DNA of 9,684 bases from Avoscillospira sp045589035 (lineage in GTDB: Bacteria; Bacillota; Clostridia; Oscillospirales; Oscillospiraceae): contig JAZNFJ010000128.1 of assembly GCA_045589035.1 (NCBI GenBank), positions 1-9,684 of the forward strand. Reading direction: 5' to 3'. Below are positions 6,479 through 9,684 of the stretch, piece by piece. Each line of letters starts with the position of its first letter. Position 1 is the stretch's first letter. The notes under the pieces were generated by a model. The model was not told where the DNA came from. It was given only the letters and a program-made list of their open reading frames with translations, and ran no database searches. The position numbers and the translations under genes were made by a program.

Positions 6479-7275
6479 AGTATTCCTCCTTTGCATACGA
6501 TGATGGCTCCCTGGGAGCCCCGCTGGCCGCCGGTGATCCGGTGGGACCAGAACCGGTCATGGCTGCACATGGTGCAGTCGCGGCTGATCTCGGTTTTTTC
6601 AACGCCTGCCCGGCGGAGTGCATGGGCGTTGATTTCTTTTAGGTTTACATAATACTTGTTGCCGGACGGACAGATCCATTCTTTTGCGGCATCGCCGAAG
6701 GCGCGGATCATGGCCTCCGGTACCTCGCTGCCGGTTTCAAAGCAGCAGAAGCCGATGTTTGGCCCGATGGCGGCATGAATGTTTTTGGGATCGCAGCCAA
6801 AGGCGCTTTGCATTGCCCGCACAGTCTTGCCGGCAATGTCTGCCGCGGTGCCCCGCCAGCCGGCATGAACAGCGCCTACGGCACCGGTGACCGGATCGTG
6901 GAGCAGAATGGGGGTGCAGTCGGCGGTGAATACCACCAGCGCCGTCCCCGGGTCACCCGTGATGAGGGCGTCACACTCAGGATAAAGGTGATGGTCAAGC
7001 CCTTGGGCGTCCTTTCGGCTGACGGTGCGTACGATGTCTGTATGCACCTGCCGGGTCAGCACCAGATTTTTGGGGTCAAAACCAAGGGCATCCGAAAGGA
7101 TGCGGTAGTTCTGCGCCACATTTTCGGGATCGTCTCCCCGGTGCATTCCGATATTCAAACTGGAAAGATACCCTTCGCTGACACCGCCTAATCGGGTGGT
7201 GAAGCAATGGGGGACACTGATCCCCTCGGCGGTCAAATATTCCAATGTGCCATGATTTTGGGTGATGATCGACAT
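6475..7275 (-). CDS. pgeF: Peptidoglycan editing factor PgeF (YfiH/YlmD, laccase-domain family)
   Basis: 266 residues, about the usual length for the family. Members were long called polyphenol oxidases; the E. coli member YfiH removes wrongly incorporated L-Ser from the UDP-MurNAc precursor in the cytoplasm, and human LACC1 is a relative. The metal-site residues are visible as H78 in TRQVHTD, C120 in FTADCTPILL and H137 in AVHAGWRGTA. Other family blocks are FTTRLGGVSEG (25-35), ECDALIT, AIGPNIGFCCFE (169-180) and CSHDRFWSHR (237-246). The last block normally ends in a TGR-type motif and here reads GGQRGSQGAII, a mild divergence. The start ATG 7275 has GGAG six bases upstream. The stop TGA (6477-6475) overlaps the GTG of the lipoprotein gene as GTGA. 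The upstream neighbour secA, same strand, is separated by a structured repeat, so pgeF may have its own promoter; I see no strong one. Confidence 0.93.
   Translation of the reverse strand: MSIITQNHGTLEYLTAEGISVPHCFTTRLGGVSEGYLSSLNIGMHRGDDPENVAQNYRILSDALGFDPKNLVLTRQVHTDIVRTVSRKDAQGLDHHLYPECDALITGDPGTALVVFTADCTPILLHDPVTGAVGAVHAGWRGTAADIAGKTVRAMQSAFGCDPKNIHAAIGPNIGFCCFETGSEVPEAMIRAFGDAAKEWICPSGNKYYVNLKEINAHALRRAGVEKTEISRDCTMCSHDRFWSHRITGGQRGSQGAIIVCKGGIL
6485..6490 (-). promoter_or_regulatory. AGGAGG ribosome binding site inside the end of pgeF
   Basis: AGGAGG on the minus strand, six bases before GTG 6478. It is encoded by the Lys-Gly-Gly codons near the C-terminus of PgeF (CKGGIL). It decides the start of the downstream lipoprotein gene and shows that gene is translated from the pgeF message. 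Confidence 0.85.
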
Positions 7276-7334
7276 AGAAATCTCCGGATAATGGAATGGT
7301 AAAGGATCGTTTATGTTACGAAAGGCGTGTATCC

Positions 7335-7499
7335 AAGCCTCCCTCTGACGAGGGAGGTGTCTCAGCCGTTAGGCTGACGGAGGGGTTGTTTTGAGCGGAA
7401 GAACCACGGACAATGTGCATGGCTCTTCTTTTCCTAACAATCCCTCAGTCATTTGCTCGTTCCTCGCAAATGCCAGCTCCCTTTGCACAAGGGAGCCTT
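7335..7499. repeat. Mirrored palindromic intergenic repeat (MITE- or REP-like)
   Basis: This fills most of the gap between secA and pgeF. The left arm (7335-7390) and the reverse complement of the right arm (7436-7499) are diverged copies of one unit: both begin AAG-CTCCCT and end near TGAC-GAGGG-TTGTT. Each arm holds two hairpins in mirrored order. Left: 7338-7345 with 7350-7357, and 7363-7367 with 7372-7376. Right: 7451-7456 with 7466-7471, and 7476-7483 with 7489-7496. The 45-base centre also has partial inverted symmetry (AAGAACCA against TGGCTCTT). The whole could fold into one long cruciform. It has no coding capacity. It may end or attenuate the secA transcript or stabilise its 3' end; the GC-rich stems lack a long T-run, so termination is uncertain. 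I recall similar CCTCCCTC-type palindromes scattered in gut Clostridia genomes. Confidence 0.72.
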
Positions 7500-7524
7500 T
7501 GGAACGCTAAACGACCATTTATTG

Positions 7525-9684
7525 TTACACATCTGCAGTCTTATCCTTCTGCATGCAGCATTTTTTGTATTTCTTGCCGCTGCCGCAGGGACAGGGATCG
7601 TTGGGGCCGACTTTCTTGGCGGCATTGCGGATGGGCTGCTTCTTGACAGTAGTCTGAGAAGCGGCGGCGGTGCCGGTCTCCTTGGCTACTTTTTCCCGCT
7701 TGACCTCCTGCTGGGGACGCAGCTGCACCAGGAACATCCGGCGGATAGTCTCTTCCCGGATGGCATTGACCATGTTCTGGAACATCTCATAGCCTTCTTC
7801 CTTATAGGCAATGACGGGATCGTGCTGACCGTAGGCCCGCAGACCGATACCCTGCTTCAGGTCGTCCATGGCGTCGATATTGTCCATCCAGTATTCATCT
7901 ACCACGCGGAGCATGACAACGCGCTCCAGCTCCCGCATGATGGCGGGGGTAACGGCTGCTTCCTTGCGTTCGTAGGCAGCCGCAGCGGCTTCAAATACCT
8001 TGTCGGCATCCCGGCATTCCTCGGCGGTCAGCTCCCCACGGGGGAAGAAGATGCCCTGGAATCTGCCGAGAACAGCATCCGGATCCTCGGCAATGGCGCT
8101 TTCGATGGTGCTGCGGAGCATGCTCATCATATTGTCACGCAGGTCTTCACCGTCCAGAACCTTCTGACGCTGGGCATAGATGACCTCACGCTGGGTGTTC
8201 ATCACATCGTCGTATTCCAGAACGCTCTTTCTGGCCCGGAAATTCCGGCTTTCCACCGCCTTCTGGGCATTTTCCACGGCGCCGGAGAGGATCTTGGCGT
8301 CGATGGGGGTATCCTCGTCCAGGCCAAGGCTTTCCATCATGGCATAGACCCGGTCGGAGGAGAACAGGCGCATCAGATCGTCCTGCAGGCTCAGATAGAA
8401 GCGGCTGGCACCGGGGTCGCCCTGACGGCCGCTTCGGCCGCGGAGCTGATTGTCGATCCGGCGGGATTCATGGCGCTCAGTGCCGATGATGAACAGGCCG
8501 CCGGCGGCGCAGACCTTTTCCGCTTCTTCCGCGATTTCAGATTTGTATTTTTCCAGAAGTGCTTCGTATTTTGCCCGGATGGCCAGAACCTCGGGATCGT
8601 TGGTTTCTGCGTAGGAATCGGCCTCGGTGAGAAGCTCTTCGGGGGTGTCTGCCTTGCGAAGCTCGGTCATGGCAAGGAACTCCGCATTGCCGCCCAGCTT
8701 GATGTCCGTACCGCGGCCTGCCATGTTGGTGGCGATGGTGACGGCACCGAATTTACCGGCCTGTGCAACAATATAGGCTTCCTGTTCATGGAACTTGGCG
8801 TTCAGAACATTGTGAGGGATGCCCTCCCGCTTCAAAAGCTTGCTGAGGATCTCGCTTTTTTCAATGGAAACGGTACCCACCAGAACCGGCTGACCCTTTT
8901 CGTAGCATTCCTTCACCTGCCGGATGATGGCCCGGAACTTGCCTGCTTCCGTTTTGTAGACCACATCGGAGTGATCCAGCCGGGCGATGGGCTTGTTGGT
9001 TGGGATCTCCACCACATCCAGCTGATAGATGGTGGCAAATTCCTCTTCTTCGGTCAGTGCCGTACCGGTCATGCCGGAAAGCTTGTCGTAAAGGCGGAAG
9101 AAATTCTGGAAGGTGATGGTGGCAAGGGTCTTGCTCTCGCCGGCAACGGTCACCCGCTCCTTGGCTTCAATGGCCTGGTGCAGACCCTCGTTGTAGCGCC
9201 GTCCGTACATCAGTCGGCCGGTGAACTCGTCAACGATGATGATCTGGCCGTCCTTGACCACATAATCGATGTCCTTTTTCATCAGACCCCGGGCCTTCAT
9301 GGCCTGGTTGATGTGGTGGGAGAGGGTGGTGTTTTCCTGATCGGCAAGGTTTTCCACGCCGAAGAATTTTTCTGCCTTGGCGATGCCGTCGGCGGTAAGA
9401 GAAACGGTGCGGCTCTTTTCGTCCACGAAATAGTCGCAGTCGTAGTTGTCCTGCACTTCCTTGTCCTCGGTCTTGGCAAAGACCTTCTTGCGCAGGGTGG
9501 AAACGAAATGGTCTGCCATTTCGTACAGCTTGCTGGATTCCTCGCCCTTGCCGGAGATGATCAGAGGGGTTCTGGCCTCGTCGATGAGGATGGAGTCCAC
9601 CTCGTCCACGATGACGAAATTGTGGCCCCGCTGAACCAGCTCATCCTTGTAGATGGCCATGTTGTCCCGGAGGTAGTCGAAGCC
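7525..9684 (-). CDS. secA: Preprotein translocase ATPase SecA (5' part beyond the window)
   Basis: 719 residues are visible. The frame is open to the last base (GFDYLRDNMAIY), so roughly the first 190-200 residues, with the Walker A site, lie outside; the ATG at 9660 is internal. SecA is the motor that pushes unfolded preproteins through SecYEG at the inner face of the membrane. Landmarks in visible numbering: DEVDSILIDEARTPLIISG from 27 (Walker B), the preprotein-binding region after it, SGMTGTA (203-209), TNMAGRGTDIKLGG (319-332), GTERHESRRIDNQLRGRSGRQGD (about 401-423), then the scaffold/wing region and QGIGLRAYGQHDP. The tail is the SEC-C zinc site with C698, C700, C709 and C710 (PCPCGSGKKYKKCC). 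The stop TAA is at 7527-7525. The stretch between LGGN and AAGGLFIIG looks longer than in E. coli, which I believe is common in Clostridia. It would export both lipoproteins encoded here. Confidence 0.98.
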   Translation of the reverse strand, partial: GFDYLRDNMAIYKDELVQRGHNFVIVDEVDSILIDEARTPLIISGKGEESSKLYEMADHFVSTLRKKVFAKTEDKEVQDNYDCDYFVDEKSRTVSLTADGIAKAEKFFGVENLADQENTTLSHHINQAMKARGLMKKDIDYVVKDGQIIIVDEFTGRLMYGRRYNEGLHQAIEAKERVTVAGESKTLATITFQNFFRLYDKLSGMTGTALTEEEEFATIYQLDVVEIPTNKPIARLDHSDVVYKTEAGKFRAIIRQVKECYEKGQPVLVGTVSIEKSEILSKLLKREGIPHNVLNAKFHEQEAYIVAQAGKFGAVTIATNMAGRGTDIKLGGNAEFLAMTELRKADTPEELLTEADSYAETNDPEVLAIRAKYEALLEKYKSEIAEEAEKVCAAGGLFIIGTERHESRRIDNQLRGRSGRQGDPGASRFYLSLQDDLMRLFSSDRVYAMMESLGLDEDTPIDAKILSGAVENAQKAVESRNFRARKSVLEYDDVMNTQREVIYAQRQKVLDGEDLRDNMMSMLRSTIESAIAEDPDAVLGRFQGIFFPRGELTAEECRDADKVFEAAAAAYERKEAAVTPAIMRELERVVMLRVVDEYWMDNIDAMDDLKQGIGLRAYGQHDPVIAYKEEGYEMFQNMVNAIREETIRRMFLVQLRPQQEVKREKVAKETGTAAASQTTVKKQPIRNAAKKVGPNDPCPCGSGKKYKKCCMQKDKTADV

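Noticed and set aside
6479..6496. ATG start at 6496 for the family 5 binding protein
   Set aside because: The six extra codons contain the AGGAGG that serves the GTG at 6478, and nothing like a ribosome site precedes the ATG.
7276..7334. Possible promoter for pgeF just upstream of its start
   Set aside because: TTGGAT and ATAAAC on the minus strand are 16 bases apart but match the consensus too poorly to call.
7335..7499. CRISPR array or tRNA-like cloverleaf
   Set aside because: There are only two diverged, inverted arms and no regular direct repeats with spacers. No tRNA anticodon arm, T-loop or CCA end is seen.

Overview
The window looks like chromosomal DNA from a gut-type Firmicute of the class Clostridia, most likely an Oscillospiraceae/Ruminococcaceae relative. 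This rests on purine-rich Shine-Dalgarno sites (AGGAGG, AAAGGAG), lipoprotein-type solute-binding proteins, a SecA with a C-terminal zinc (SEC-C) tail, an IS1182-type transposase, and a palindromic intergenic repeat of a kind I recall from such genomes. The assignment is inference; no rRNA or other decisive marker is present.

Layout. Positions 1-1887 are one insertion sequence of the IS1182 family. It appears complete, with a single minus-strand transposase gene, short terminal inverted repeats each folded into its own hairpin, a terminator behind the transposase and a second stem-loop in front of it. Its left tip coincides with the first base of the window, so the left flank and target duplication cannot be seen. 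Positions 1888-2079 are an AT-rich leader. Positions 2080-4902 (+) encode a large secreted or lipid-anchored protein joining an N-terminal Tyr-rich, beta-propeller-like region to a C-terminal solute-binding domain. It converges on a minus-strand gene through one bidirectional terminator (4906-4944).

The minus-strand block reads right to left. It starts with secA (7525-9684, its 5' part cut by the window edge), then a 165-bp mirrored palindromic repeat (7335-7499), then pgeF (6475-7275), which is translationally coupled through a GTGA overlap to a peptide-type (family 5) solute-binding lipoprotein gene (4937-6478).

How the genes may work together: SecA drives Sec export, which both predicted lipoproteins would use. 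PgeF is a cytoplasmic peptidoglycan quality-control enzyme. Its tight coupling to an oligopeptide-binding-like lipoprotein suggests, without proving it, a link between cell-wall peptides and their capture. Neither solute-binding protein has a permease or ATPase gene in the window. I see no phage, CRISPR, toxin-antitoxin or defence system. The most unusual items are the propeller/solute-binding fusion, the pgeF coupling, the fourfold hairpin symmetry of the IS ends and the mirrored intergenic repeat.
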